Notes: generated by a model from the sequence alone, not told the origin. Numbered from the stretch's first letter, positions 32,264 to 40,852 are shown. The stretch is 64,000 nt of DNA from Bin87 sp965232895 (GCA_965232895.1 OZ247430.1:434001-498000); one strand, 5' to 3'. Numbers and translations are program-made.

Positions 32264-33283
32264 TCATTCCGCGCGGCGTCCGACGACCCATTGAATCGCC
32301 CAATCCAACGCCTCCGGATGGTTCAGCTCGATATCGTCGCCGGACAGGGCGGCGCGGGCGTCCTGAAGCAACTCATCCATTTTGCCATCTGAGTATTCCC
32401 GGGATCCGGCCTCCTCCAGGATAGATACTATCCGGGGCGTATCACTGGGTTCCAGCACGCGTTTCATGTATATGGCGCCCAATTCACGTTTGGCAGCGGT
32501 GTCCGTGTTTTGCAACGCATGGATCAGGGGCAGGCTTTTCTTCTTGTTGAGGATGTTGGCCGGCGTGAAACCGTCGCCGGAGCGTCCCCACAGGTCGGAA
32601 ATATCCTCCCGGACCTGACGGGCCATGCCAAGTTTTCTTCCCCATTGTTCCAGGGCGTCGGCGGTGGCCGGTTGAGCTCCGCTGGCCAGCCCGCCCAAAC
32701 GCGCGGAGCATCCGGCCAGGGCTCCCGATTTCCGACCCACCATGTCCATGTAGTCGGCTTCGGACACCATGATCTGGTCCTGATAGGTGAGGTCCATGTA
32801 CTGCCCTTCGCACAGGGTCAGACATGCCTGATCCAAACCCCGGAGGGCGGACAGGACGGTTTCCGCGTCAGTCCCCGCATCGGAGAGGCGCATCAACACG
32901 GAACGGGCCAGGGCGTGCAATCCATCGCCGGCGTTGATGGCCTGGGAGGGACCCCACACCCACCAGATGCTGGGACGAACGTTGTCCTGGTCGATGCGGC
33001 CGGCCTGGACGTCGTTATGCACGAGCACGAAGTTGTACGCCAACTCGACCGCGGCAGCAGCAGAGACCGCCCCCCGGTGCTCGCCGGATACGGCGTCGGC
33101 CGACGCCATAGCCAGAACGCCGCAGTGATGCAGCGGCGTCAGCGCGTCATCGGCAGGGTTGCCGCGCTCGTCCACCCACCCGAGATGGTAGCGGAGAAGG
33201 TCGTACAACATACCCTGCCGGCCGTCGAACTCGGATCGCAGTTCGGCGTGCACGCCGGCCCGGTAACTATCGTATGTTTCCAT
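32264..33283 (-). CDS. Polyprenyl synthetase-family protein with degenerate Asp-rich motifs
   Basis: A 339-residue all-helical protein of the trans-isoprenyl diphosphate synthase family. Sequence around the first motif is VHNDVQAGRID, where active enzymes have DDxxD; the second motif reads REDISDLWG in place of DDxxD. Both metal-binding clusters are thus reduced. The downstream NKKKSLPLIHAL corresponds to the GKxxLPL region. I infer a divergent synthase or a regulatory homologue; substrates are unknown. Start ATG 33283 is chosen; TTG 33298 is an alternative. It lies between Sua5 and pgk. Confidence 0.8.
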   Translation of the reverse strand: METYDSYRAGVHAELRSEFDGRQGMLYDLLRYHLGWVDERGNPADDALTPLHHCGVLAMASADAVSGEHRGAVSAAAAVELAYNFVLVHNDVQAGRIDQDNVRPSIWWVWGPSQAINAGDGLHALARSVLMRLSDAGTDAETVLSALRGLDQACLTLCEGQYMDLTYQDQIMVSEADYMDMVGRKSGALAGCSARLGGLASGAQPATADALEQWGRKLGMARQVREDISDLWGRSGDGFTPANILNKKKSLPLIHALQNTDTAAKRELGAIYMKRVLEPSDTPRIVSILEEAGSREYSDGKMDELLQDARAALSGDDIELNHPEALDWAIQWVVGRRAE

Positions 33284-33303
33284 CGATGTGATGACCAACC
33301 TCG

Positions 33304-33933
33304 CTATTCGACCAGCCCGAGCGTTTCGAGGGTTGCGCGCACACGCTCGTAGGGCAGTACTCCCTCGCGGAGAAGGCGGATACCGTCGCCTGAGACCGCC
33401 ACGATCGTGCTGGCGCCGCCGACGGGTTTTGGGCCGGACACAATGATACCATCAACGCGCGGAGCCAGGACGCGGCGAAGTTCGTCCGGGTCAGTGATGT
33501 CAGGTTCGCCGCTGCGATTTGCGCTGGTGCCGGTGATGGAGCGACCCAGAGCGTCGGCCAGAGCCCGCGGGACCGGATGATCCGGCATACGCACGGCGAT
33601 AGTGTCGCGGCCGGCGGTGAGGCGTTGGGGCAAGCCGGGAGCGGCGGGCAATACCATTGTCAACGAACCCGGCCAGAAGGTTTCGGCCAGGCTGCGGGCC
33701 AGTAGCTCGATTTCCGGCGAAAGTGCGGCGACTCGCCGGGATTGCTCCCAGCCCGACACCAGAACCGGCAACGGCATTTCGGCGGGGCGTCCCTTGGCGA
33801 CGTAAACGCGATCCAGGGCGTCGGGGTTGAGGGCGTCCGCCGCCAGACCGTAGAGCGTGTCGGTGGGAATAGCGAGGACGCCGCCCTGGGCCAGGGTTTC
33901 AGTGGCGCGACGGATTTCGGCTTGAAAGTCCAT
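33304..33933 (-). CDS. Threonylcarbamoyl-AMP synthase (Sua5/YrdC family)
   Basis: A 209-residue protein that makes threonylcarbamoyl-AMP for the t6A37 tRNA modification. GGVLAIPTDTLYGLAADA near the N-terminus, KGRPAEMPLPVLV, FWPGSLTMVLPA, VRMPDHPVPRAL and ITGTSANRSGEPDITDP are the family stretches. Length is that of a YrdC domain alone, without the Sua5 C-terminal domain. Start ATG 33933; no strong ribosome binding site. With miaA in the same run, two A37-modification genes are close by. Confidence 0.94.
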   Translation of the reverse strand: MDFQAEIRRATETLAQGGVLAIPTDTLYGLAADALNPDALDRVYVAKGRPAEMPLPVLVSGWEQSRRVAALSPEIELLARSLAETFWPGSLTMVLPAAPGLPQRLTAGRDTIAVRMPDHPVPRALADALGRSITGTSANRSGEPDITDPDELRRVLAPRVDGIIVSGPKPVGGASTIVAVSGDGIRLLREGVLPYERVRATLETLGLVE

Positions 33934-33978
33934 GCGCAAGATAATTGCGCCCTTAATCGAGTAAATCACCACCGGACG

Positions 33979-34407
33979 TCAGGCGTCATCTGGCAAGTAT
34001 GCCGGGCCTTTTTTGTTGGCCGCAGTGGCGAGGAACTGTGCCACTCTACGCTGCTGTCGCCGGCTGAGCGAACTTTCATAAATGGCGTCAACGTGGGCAT
34101 GAGTTTGTTCATTGGGTTCATCAACCACCCGATCCGATCCGGATGCTTCGATCTCATGCAATGATATTTCCACCACCGCCACTGACGAGAGTTCTCCACT
34201 CTGGGTGTATTCAAGGTAACATCGTCGCGCCGTGGTACGAGCGCCGTCATTGAGCGAAATGCACAGGTGGCAGCCTGTGTCCTGCAATCCGAAAGCTGAG
34301 GATAATACCCGGCCGTCTTGGAAATTGTTGGGGTGGACCTGACGGTAGTAGGGGCCGCCAGTGGTTATTGCTGGGTTATTGTGAGGGCAGAGCGAAGGCG
34401 TTCCCAC
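33979..34407 (-). CDS. Hypothetical protein downstream of the methyltransferase-nuclease gene
   Basis: A 142-residue protein of unknown function. The central part has alternating strands (CHLCISL, CYLEY, AVVEISLHEIEA) and the C-terminus is basic with SSLSRRQQRRVAQFLATAANKKG. Start is GTG at 34407, directly after GGAGGAAG, inside the end of the previous gene (43-base overlap). No known domain is seen. It is in the same direction as the methyltransferase-nuclease gene and may be an accessory of that locus, or just a neighbour. Confidence 0.5.
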   Translation of the reverse strand: MGTPSLCPHNNPAITTGGPYYRQVHPNNFQDGRVLSSAFGLQDTGCHLCISLNDGARTTARRCYLEYTQSGELSSVAVVEISLHEIEASGSDRVVDEPNEQTHAHVDAIYESSLSRRQQRRVAQFLATAANKKGPAYLPDDA

Positions 34408-34784
34408 CCTTCCTCCGAGTCAAGGTCGAGCTCAGTGTCCAATACGATATCGATTGCACCGGAGTGCCACGGATCGTACCAACCTTTGCGATTCTCGGCG
34501 TCGACCGTCAACGTATTGCACTCCGTGTCCGACTGCCATTCCAAAATGAACAAACCTTCAGGCAAGTCGAATCCGATGAAAGGTTGGGGAAGGTCGTTGC
34601 CCCAGTGGGCGACCATCGCCTGCTTCAACCACTCGGCTTGCAACAACCGACGCTGCCGCAGCAGTTGATCATGTGGATAGCCTAGAGCCAGCTGGTCAAT
34701 GCGTTCGACAACCGTGGTTGTCGGCTGCACGAATCTGCCGCCATCTTGTTGCGCTTTAGGGTTGTTGTAACTTACGGAGGTCAT
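34365..34784 (-). CDS. Hypothetical protein, second gene of the methyltransferase-nuclease locus
   Basis: A 139-residue protein I do not recognise. It begins with a polar N-terminus, then a helical stretch LLRQRRLLQAEWLKQAMVAHWG, then PQPFIGFDLPEGLFILEWQSDTECNTLTV and an acidic tail IVLDTELDLDSEEGWERL. The strand-rich middle and Trp-containing acidic end resemble small accessory proteins of defence loci, but this is impressionistic. ATG 34784 is chosen; an upstream start at 34838 would overlap the previous gene. It lies 28 bases after the methyltransferase-nuclease gene. Confidence 0.55.
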   Translation of the reverse strand: MTSVSYNNPKAQQDGGRFVQPTTTVVERIDQLALGYPHDQLLRQRRLLQAEWLKQAMVAHWGNDLPQPFIGFDLPEGLFILEWQSDTECNTLTVDAENRKGWYDPWHSGAIDIVLDTELDLDSEEGWERLRSALTITQQ

Positions 34785-34812
34785 TGACGTTGTCCCATGG
34801 TCCGTTTTTAAA

Positions 34813-36231
34813 TTAACGTTCGCTAATTTTCCGCTCAACGATTTCTCTCAGCTCCGGAACGTTCAGTATGGAAGTCACGAGCCATTCCCGGTTGGCCTCG
34901 GCGTAAGCCTTTCTCTCGTCCAAGATCGCCTGATAGTCGATTCCCAACAATTGACAGAACTCACGACCAGTCCAGACTTGCGAGACATCAACACGCTTTT
35001 TGAAACCGTCGACTATGGCACTTTTGCCCGATTGGTTGAACGAGCAAACTCTGATTTCCAAGGGATATGGAATGCTGCCGCTAACTTCCTCAACGAAATC
35101 GGTTAGTGCCGATATCTCACCGTCTGCTTTTTTGGTATCGAATGTGTCTCCGTCTTTGAGCTCGACGACGTAGCATACTCGGGCTGCCGCGGTTCTGTGA
35201 AAAACCAAAAAATCGGGCTTATGGGTCGCGTTTATGGTTTTCGATTTACTAACCGCCTTTTTATCGGCCAAAAACACGCCTTCAAATTCCATGCGGTCAA
35301 TAATTGGCGACAAGAAAACGTCCACATCGGTTATCAGAGCGTGACTTTCTTCGGCATGACGCTGGATGGCTTCTTCTAGTTCAGTACCTGCGCTAATCGA
35401 AGTGGAGTGGATTTGAGAAATCATAGCCCCGATTGGGGAGCTATCAAAAAGTCGGGTATAGCCTCCATCTTTACGTGCGCGACTGGCTCTTTGTGCGTTC
35501 GCTATTGTAGGCATTATCTCATCTCCTTTTCCGTTGGATGGTTCAAGATCACAGCCCAAAAATTTTCTGCCGGTCATCGCCGCTGCATTCAGCACTGAAT
35601 AACTACCGGCAGATGGGTCCATTATAACATCTTCGGGATAAGTCACCGCCTCAATCAACGCGGCTTGCAAGAGCAATGGCTTAGCGTGGGCATGCCGGTC
35701 ATTGACCGTTTCCAGCCATACGTCCGGTATGTTGTGCCGGTGCCAGACTCCTTTGGCACGTTTGGGGAGTTTTTGGGCAATCACTAAGTACTCGGCAAAC
35801 CGCCGCGTGCGATAGCCCATGCCCATTTTGCCTTTATTCCAAGTCACCAAGTCAACGATTTCCAATCCCCATTGGGTTAGCCACGGCTCTACACCGGTGC
35901 AGATATGGAACTTGTCAACCCAAAGAAACAGATGTCCCGACGGGGTCAGAACCCGGGCGATGCCTTCCAGGAACCTGGCGATGGTCTCCTCGCTCATCTG
36001 TGGCAGCGACGACCTGGCATGTCCCCGGCTAACTCCCTCGTTGCCGTATTGCATTTTGTCCAGGATCCCTCGGTATTGAGGATCGAAAACGCACAGCGGG
36101 ATAGTTTCGGCGTCCAAGGCGGCGAGCAAGTCCAAACCGTCGGATTGATTGCGCTGGTTCAACGGCAATGGCCAATGGACGGTTTGGGGCCCGCCCAAGC
36201 GGGGCGTTCGGGTTGTCGCGAATACGGTCAT
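34813..36231 (-). CDS. DNA methyltransferase fused to a PD-(D/E)XK-like nuclease domain
   Basis: A 472-residue protein. Residues 40-240 form a DNA amino-methyltransferase of the beta order: the catalytic motif IV is FDPQYRG (DPPY has become DPQY), followed by GHLFLWVDKF, and the SAM site is near the end, VIMDPSAGSYSVLNAAAMTGRKFLGCDLE. From about residue 300 a second domain contains KPDFLVFHRTAAARVCYVVELKDGD, matching the PD...ExK nuclease pattern, then DTKKADGEI. Methylation and cutting in one chain suggests a single-polypeptide restriction-modification enzyme. The region looks richer in A/T than its neighbours, hinting at transfer. Recognition sequence is unknown. Confidence 0.8.
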   Translation of the reverse strand: MTVFATTRTPRLGGPQTVHWPLPLNQRNQSDGLDLLAALDAETIPLCVFDPQYRGILDKMQYGNEGVSRGHARSSLPQMSEETIARFLEGIARVLTPSGHLFLWVDKFHICTGVEPWLTQWGLEIVDLVTWNKGKMGMGYRTRRFAEYLVIAQKLPKRAKGVWHRHNIPDVWLETVNDRHAHAKPLLLQAALIEAVTYPEDVIMDPSAGSYSVLNAAAMTGRKFLGCDLEPSNGKGDEIMPTIANAQRASRARKDGGYTRLFDSSPIGAMISQIHSTSISAGTELEEAIQRHAEESHALITDVDVFLSPIIDRMEFEGVFLADKKAVSKSKTINATHKPDFLVFHRTAAARVCYVVELKDGDTFDTKKADGEISALTDFVEEVSGSIPYPLEIRVCSFNQSGKSAIVDGFKKRVDVSQVWTGREFCQLLGIDYQAILDERKAYAEANREWLVTSILNVPELREIVERKISER

Positions 36232-36267
36232 AATGTCTGGAGAATCATCGCTAGATCTGCGGCCATT

Positions 36268-36276
36268 ATTCTAACA
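36268..36276 (-). promoter_or_regulatory. Extended -10 for the methyltransferase-nuclease gene
   Basis: The minus strand reads TGTTAGAAT, about 37 bases before the start at 36231, in the divergent gap 36232-36372. Confidence 0.45.
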
Positions 36277-36334
36277 GGCCGACGCCGGCGGGCGAGCAGT
36301 GGCCCGAGTCCGATCCGAACGGTCGCTATGCTAA

Positions 36335-36340
36335 TATAAT
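36335..36340 (+). promoter_or_regulatory. -10 element for guaA
   Basis: A perfect TATAAT 33 bases before the guaA ATG. No strong -35 is seen; GGCAGGGAG provides the ribosome binding site. Confidence 0.45.
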
Positions 36341-36372
36341 CTGCGATTCTCACAGACGCCGGCAGGGAGTTT

Positions 36373-37926
36373 ATGAGCAGCACAGCGCAGCCCGACGCCA
36401 TCGCGGTTATCGATTTTGGCTCCCAATATACGCATCTGATCGCCCGGCGCATCCGAGAGCTGGAAGTTTACTCGGAGATCATACCGGCCAGCGCGGGCCG
36501 CGAACGGGTCGCGCACCTGAACGTCAGGGGAATCATACTGTCGGGTGGACCGGCCAGCGTGTACGACGCGGGCGCGCCGACCATTGCGGACTGGGTCCTG
36601 CAATCCGACATTCCGGTCCTGGGTATCTGCTACGGCATGCAGGCTCTGGTGCATCAACTGGGCGGCAAGGTCACGCCGGGCGACGCCCGGGAATACGGCC
36701 ACGCCGACTTGCGCGTAGCCGGTTCGGCCAACCGTCTCCTCGCCGGGGTCGGCGAATCGGCGCCGGTGTGGATGAGTCACGGCGACCGGGTGGAGCGACT
36801 GCCCGAGGGCATGGCGACCTTGGCGCGAACCGAGAACAGCGATTGCGCCGCGGTTTCGGACGGCCGGCAGTGGTTCGGGTTGCAGTTCCACCCGGAAGTG
36901 CAGCACACCCCGGACGGCATGACCATCCTGCGCAACTTCGTGCGCGAAATCTGCGGCTGCTCCGGCTCGTGGACGCCGGGCAATTTCGTGGCGGACACGG
37001 TGTCCCGGGTGCGAGAGCAGGTGGGCAGCGACCGGGTGATCTGCGGCCTCAGCGGGGGCGTGGACTCCTCGGTGGCGGCGGCGTTGCTGCACCAGGCGGT
37101 GGGGCCACAGCTGACCTGCATTTTCGTAAACAACGGCCTGCTCCGGCACGGGGAGGCGGAACAGGTGCAGGAAACCTTCCACCAAAACATGGGTATGGAC
37201 CTGCGCTACATCGACGCCTCAGACCGTTTTCTGAACGGCTTGCGCAGCGTCACGGACCCGGAAACGAAGCGCAAGACCATCGGCAATGAATTCATCCGGG
37301 TGTTCGAGGATGCGGCGGCAGAGATTGAAAACGTGCGTTGGCTGGCCCAGGGCACGCTGTATCCCGACGTCATTGAAAGCGAAACGCCGGAGAACCGGGC
37401 CTCGGCGCGCATCAAAACCCACCACAACGTCGGCGGCCTGCCGGAACGCATGAACTTCGGGCTGGTGGAGCCGCTGCGTTACCTGTTCAAGGATGAGGTG
37501 CGGTCCGTGGGACTGGAACTGGGTCTGCCCGAGGACATCATCTACCGGCAGCCGTTCCCGGGTCCGGGCCTGGCAATACGGATCATCGGCGAAGTGACCC
37601 CGGAGCGGGTGGAACTGCTGCGCGATTGCGACCGCATCGTGCTGGAGGAAATCCACGGCGCGGATCTTTATCACGACATCTGGCAGAGTTTCGCGGTGCT
37701 GACCGACAACCGGACCGTGGGCGTGATGGGCGACTACCGCACCTACGGGTACGCCTGCGCCATCCGCGCGGTCAACTCGGAAGACGCGATGACTGCCGAC
37801 TGGGTGCGGCTGCCCTACGACGTGCTGGCCCGCGTCAGCAACCGCATCGTGAACGAGGTCGATGGCGTGAATCGCGTGGTTTACGACATCACCAGCAAGC
37901 CTCCCGGAACCATCGAGTGGGAGTAG
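36373..37926 (+). CDS. guaA: GMP synthase (glutamine-hydrolysing)
   Basis: A 517-residue enzyme converting XMP to GMP. The N-terminal class I glutaminase has IDFGSQYTHLIARRIREL, the nucleophile Cys in LGICYGMQAL, and the His-Glu pair in QFHPEVQHT. The ATP-pyrophosphatase P-loop is CGLSGGVDSSVAAALL. The dimerisation domain ends with the family C-terminus PPGTIEWE. Start ATG 36373 with GGCAGGGAG upstream. It opens the plus-strand purine cluster. Confidence 0.97.
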   Translation: MSSTAQPDAIAVIDFGSQYTHLIARRIRELEVYSEIIPASAGRERVAHLNVRGIILSGGPASVYDAGAPTIADWVLQSDIPVLGICYGMQALVHQLGGKVTPGDAREYGHADLRVAGSANRLLAGVGESAPVWMSHGDRVERLPEGMATLARTENSDCAAVSDGRQWFGLQFHPEVQHTPDGMTILRNFVREICGCSGSWTPGNFVADTVSRVREQVGSDRVICGLSGGVDSSVAAALLHQAVGPQLTCIFVNNGLLRHGEAEQVQETFHQNMGMDLRYIDASDRFLNGLRSVTDPETKRKTIGNEFIRVFEDAAAEIENVRWLAQGTLYPDVIESETPENRASARIKTHHNVGGLPERMNFGLVEPLRYLFKDEVRSVGLELGLPEDIIYRQPFPGPGLAIRIIGEVTPERVELLRDCDRIVLEEIHGADLYHDIWQSFAVLTDNRTVGVMGDYRTYGYACAIRAVNSEDAMTADWVRLPYDVLARVSNRIVNEVDGVNRVVYDITSKPPGTIEWE

Positions 37927-37932
37927 CCGGCG

Positions 37933-39249
37933 GTGCGTGTCCTGATAGTCGGTTCCGGTGGCAGGGAGCACGCTCTGGCGTGGCGGTTGGCCGGCTCGAC
38001 GACGGTTACGGAGATATTCTCCGCCCCTGGAAACTCGGGCACCGCCCTGGTGGGAACCAACTTACCCGTTTCCGAAACTGACATTGATGGGATGGTCAAG
38101 GCCGCCACCGACCGGTCGATTGACCTGGTGGTGATCGGCCCGGAAATTCCCCTGGCCCTGGGCCTGGCCGACCGTGTGGCCGAGGCCGGCATCCCGTGTT
38201 TCGGCCCGAGCCGAAGGGCAGCCCGGCTGGAGTCAAGCAAGAGCTTCGCCCGCGACGTGCAGGACGCGGCCGGAGTATCCGGCCCGGAGTACCGGGTTTT
38301 CCACAGCGCATCGGCAGCCCTGGCCTACGCCGAGTACCGCGACCGGCCGCTGGTGGTAAAGGCGGACGGGCTGGCGGCCGGCAAAGGCGTCGCCATGTGC
38401 GCCAACCTGGAAGAGGCCAAATCCGCCATCATGGTGTGCATGCAGGACCGGATGTTTGGCGAGGCCGGGGAAACGGTGGTGATCGAGGAATGGCTGCACG
38501 GTCCGGAAATCAGCGTGTTCGCGTTCGCCGACGGCGAAAATCTGTCGGAGGTGGTTGCCGCGACGGACTACAAGCGTGTGGGCGAAGGCGACACCGGCCC
38601 GAACACGGGCGGGATGGGCAGCTACGGACCGCCAACCCCCTGGGACGAAACCCTGGCCGAGCAAGTGCGTTCCGAAATCATGCTTCCAGTGATCCGGGAA
38701 CTGGCCGCGCGGGGGTCGCCGTACCGGGGCGCGCTCTACTGCGGGCTGATGCTCACCGACGATGGGCCGCGCGTGCTGGAGTTCAATTGCCGTTTCGGAG
38801 ACCCGGAAACACAGGCGATCATGCCCCGGCTGGTGAGCGACCCCGCCGAGGTGATGATGGCATGCGCGGCCGGCAGATTGGATGACGTTGGGCCGGTGGA
38901 ATGGTCGGATAACCCGGTTGTCGCGGTGGTGCTGGTATCCGGGGGATATCCGGGGTCATACGAGACGGGGCTGGAAATACACGGGTTGGACGGGTCGGCT
39001 CTTGACGACGAAAACTCTATGGTCTTCCACGCCGGGGTCAGCCACGCCGGGGTCAGCCACGCCGCAGACGGCAGCGGGCGCCTGGTGACCTCCGGGGGCC
39101 GCGTGCTGACTTGCGTCGGCATGGGCGACAACATCGAACAGGCTCGGCATCACGCGTATCGACGCGCTGCGGAAATCAGATTCGACGGCGCGCACTACCG
39201 GCCGGACATCGCCATGCTCGCTTCGGGTCAAACGGCCCGCATCCCATAG
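37933..39249 (+). CDS. purD: Phosphoribosylamine-glycine ligase (GARS)
   Basis: A 438-residue ATP-grasp enzyme, second step of purine synthesis. The N-terminal VLIVGSGGREHALAWRL, LVVIGPEIPLALGLAD, VVKADGLAAGKGV, TGGMGSYGPP and VLEFNCRFGDPETQ are typical. An in-frame 15-bp perfect tandem duplication (39028-39057) gives HAGVSHAGVSHA where the family has one short turn. Start is GTG at 37933, 6 bases after the guaA stop. Confidence 0.96.
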   Translation: MRVLIVGSGGREHALAWRLAGSTTVTEIFSAPGNSGTALVGTNLPVSETDIDGMVKAATDRSIDLVVIGPEIPLALGLADRVAEAGIPCFGPSRRAARLESSKSFARDVQDAAGVSGPEYRVFHSASAALAYAEYRDRPLVVKADGLAAGKGVAMCANLEEAKSAIMVCMQDRMFGEAGETVVIEEWLHGPEISVFAFADGENLSEVVAATDYKRVGEGDTGPNTGGMGSYGPPTPWDETLAEQVRSEIMLPVIRELAARGSPYRGALYCGLMLTDDGPRVLEFNCRFGDPETQAIMPRLVSDPAEVMMACAAGRLDDVGPVEWSDNPVVAVVLVSGGYPGSYETGLEIHGLDGSALDDENSMVFHAGVSHAGVSHAADGSGRLVTSGGRVLTCVGMGDNIEQARHHAYRRAAEIRFDGAHYRPDIAMLASGQTARIP

Positions 39250-39270
39250 CGGAACAGCCTGATCCCCACC

Positions 39271-39909
39271 ATGACCAGCAACTCGTCAATTGGGCATGAT
39301 TGGCCGGCGCTGGCAGACGGTTTCCGTCTCGCAGACCAGGCCGGAGAATTGGACACGTTTCGCCGGCGCCGCTGGGGCAACGACCGGCGCGCCGATTGGC
39401 TTGCGCAGGACTATCTGCCGACACTGACCGAAGCTGAGGGGACGGTCCTGTACCGGGGCGCGGGGGGCAGACAGGCGAGGCGTTTCGGGGAAAACCCCAT
39501 AGCGGACGTGCGCGACGCGATGGACTTTTTGCTGTATGACACCATCAAGCTGGAAAATCGGTTCGAGGAGTGCGCTACGGAATCGGGCGGGTTCGGGCTC
39601 GCCGGCGCCGGCAAGGAGTGGCCGTCGTATCTGCTGACGCTGCGGGAACCGACGCTTTTTGCGCCCTGGAGTCCGCATACGGAGCGGGCGCTGCGTCGGC
39701 TGGGTATGCTTCCGCCGGGTCTCCGGACCGGCCATCCCGGTTTGTGCTACATCGATCTCCTGGACACCCTGGGCACATTGGCGCGCCGGCTGCGACTCCC
39801 CGACTTTCGCAGTCTCGACGAGTTCTGTTACCTTAACGGGCGGCAAAAAAGAGCCGGCAGCGTACAATCCCAGGCAAACCCCGAAGCCAATCTCACCACG
39901 GAGGACTGA
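39271..39909 (+). CDS. Hypothetical protein in the purine cluster
   Basis: A 212-residue soluble protein not recognised. The N-terminal half is charged (DTFRRRRWGNDRRADWLAQDYLP). The stretch SYLLTLREPTLFAPW followed by ALRRLGM is faintly like the S-x-LL-T-x-x-x-P-x-LF-x-x-W motif of the HigA extension domain, but nothing else aligns clearly, so homology is not claimed. It is 21 bases after purD and 3 bases before the next gene, so it is probably in the purine operon. Confidence 0.6.
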   Translation: MTSNSSIGHDWPALADGFRLADQAGELDTFRRRRWGNDRRADWLAQDYLPTLTEAEGTVLYRGAGGRQARRFGENPIADVRDAMDFLLYDTIKLENRFEECATESGGFGLAGAGKEWPSYLLTLREPTLFAPWSPHTERALRRLGMLPPGLRTGHPGLCYIDLLDTLGTLARRLRLPDFRSLDEFCYLNGRQKRAGSVQSQANPEANLTTED

Positions 39910-39912
39910 TTC

Positions 39913-40344
39913 ATGCCCTGGCTGGATGACCTGAAACGACTGCGCGTCCGCGTGGACCACGAAGGTTACGGAAAGCAGATGGCGGACGCTGCCGAGCGGC
40001 GCACGCTCCTTGAGCGATTTGCGGCGGAATTGGCGGTGGAAGGCATGATGGGCGAAATGAACGACATCCTCCTGGATGGCGGCGCCCGCCTGTTGGTGGA
40101 CCGGTCCTGGCAGTACGATTTCGATGGCGACGTGGACGAGCCCAACGACGACGAGCTGGCGGACGAGATCGTCTACACGCTCTACTGGCACGACGGCGAG
40201 CCGGTGGAGATCGAAGTGCGGGTCGGGATCGACGACGATGACGCCGGGTACGTGATCGTGGAGGATGAGGAGGTGGACGACGACACCGAGGCGATCCAGA
40301 AAGCGCTGCTGGAGGCGTTCCGGGATATCGCGGACATGGACTGA
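39913..40344 (+). CDS. Acidic hypothetical protein
   Basis: A 143-residue protein with a basic, helical N-terminal third and a strongly acidic rest (DFDGDVDEPNDDELADE, IDDDDAG, EDEEVDDD). No family is recognised. It begins 3 bases after the previous stop, so it is likely co-translated, and ends 49 bases before purE. Confidence 0.6.
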   Translation: MPWLDDLKRLRVRVDHEGYGKQMADAAERRTLLERFAAELAVEGMMGEMNDILLDGGARLLVDRSWQYDFDGDVDEPNDDELADEIVYTLYWHDGEPVEIEVRVGIDDDDAGYVIVEDEEVDDDTEAIQKALLEAFRDIADMD

Positions 40345-40393
40345 TCGCCGCCGTGGATCTCAACCTGAAAACGAACCAACAAGGAGAAGTATC

Positions 40394-40852
40394 TTGCCAC
40401 TGGTAGGAGTCATCATGGGCAGCGCCTCCGACGAGGAGGCGGTCCAACCGACCATCAACACGCTGGAATCGCTGGGAGTGGACTACGAGGTACGCGTAAT
40501 GTCGGCGCACCGCACCCCCGAGCGGGTCCACGAATACGCATCGACAGCCCGGGAGCGCGGCATCGAGGTGATCATCGCCGCCGCCGGAGGGTCCGCGGCG
40601 CTGGGAGGAGCATTGGCAGCCCAGACCACGTTGCCAGTCATTGGCATTCCCTTGACCTCGAGTGAACTCAACGGCTGGGATGCCCTGTTGTCCACAGCCC
40701 AGATGCCGCCCGGCATTCCGGTGGCGGCGATGGCAGTCGGAGGATGGGGCGCGAGGAACGCCGCGTATTATGCCGCGCAGATCCTGGGCATCAAACACGA
40801 CGATATCCGCGATGCCGTCGAACGATACCGGCAGTCTCTTCGTGAACGCTAA
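40394..40852 (+). CDS. purE: N5-carboxyaminoimidazole ribonucleotide mutase
   Basis: A 152-residue class I PurE, which moves the carboxylate of N5-CAIR to CAIR. IMGSASDEEAVQPTI, VMSAHRTPERV (catalytic His), IIAAAGGSAALGGALA and the late NAAYYAAQIL are the family pieces. The start is TTG at 40394, 5 bases after AAGGAGAAG; the longer open frame to 40265 is non-coding. No purK is seen in the window. Confidence 0.95.
   Translation: MPLVGVIMGSASDEEAVQPTINTLESLGVDYEVRVMSAHRTPERVHEYASTARERGIEVIIAAAGGSAALGGALAAQTTLPVIGIPLTSSELNGWDALLSTAQMPPGIPVAAMAVGGWGARNAAYYAAQILGIKHDDIRDAVERYRQSLRER

Noticed and set aside
34813..36231. Phage or plasmid origin of the methyltransferase-nuclease region
   Set aside because: No integrase, transposase or flanking direct repeats are visible, only a modest composition difference, so transfer is suspected but not shown.
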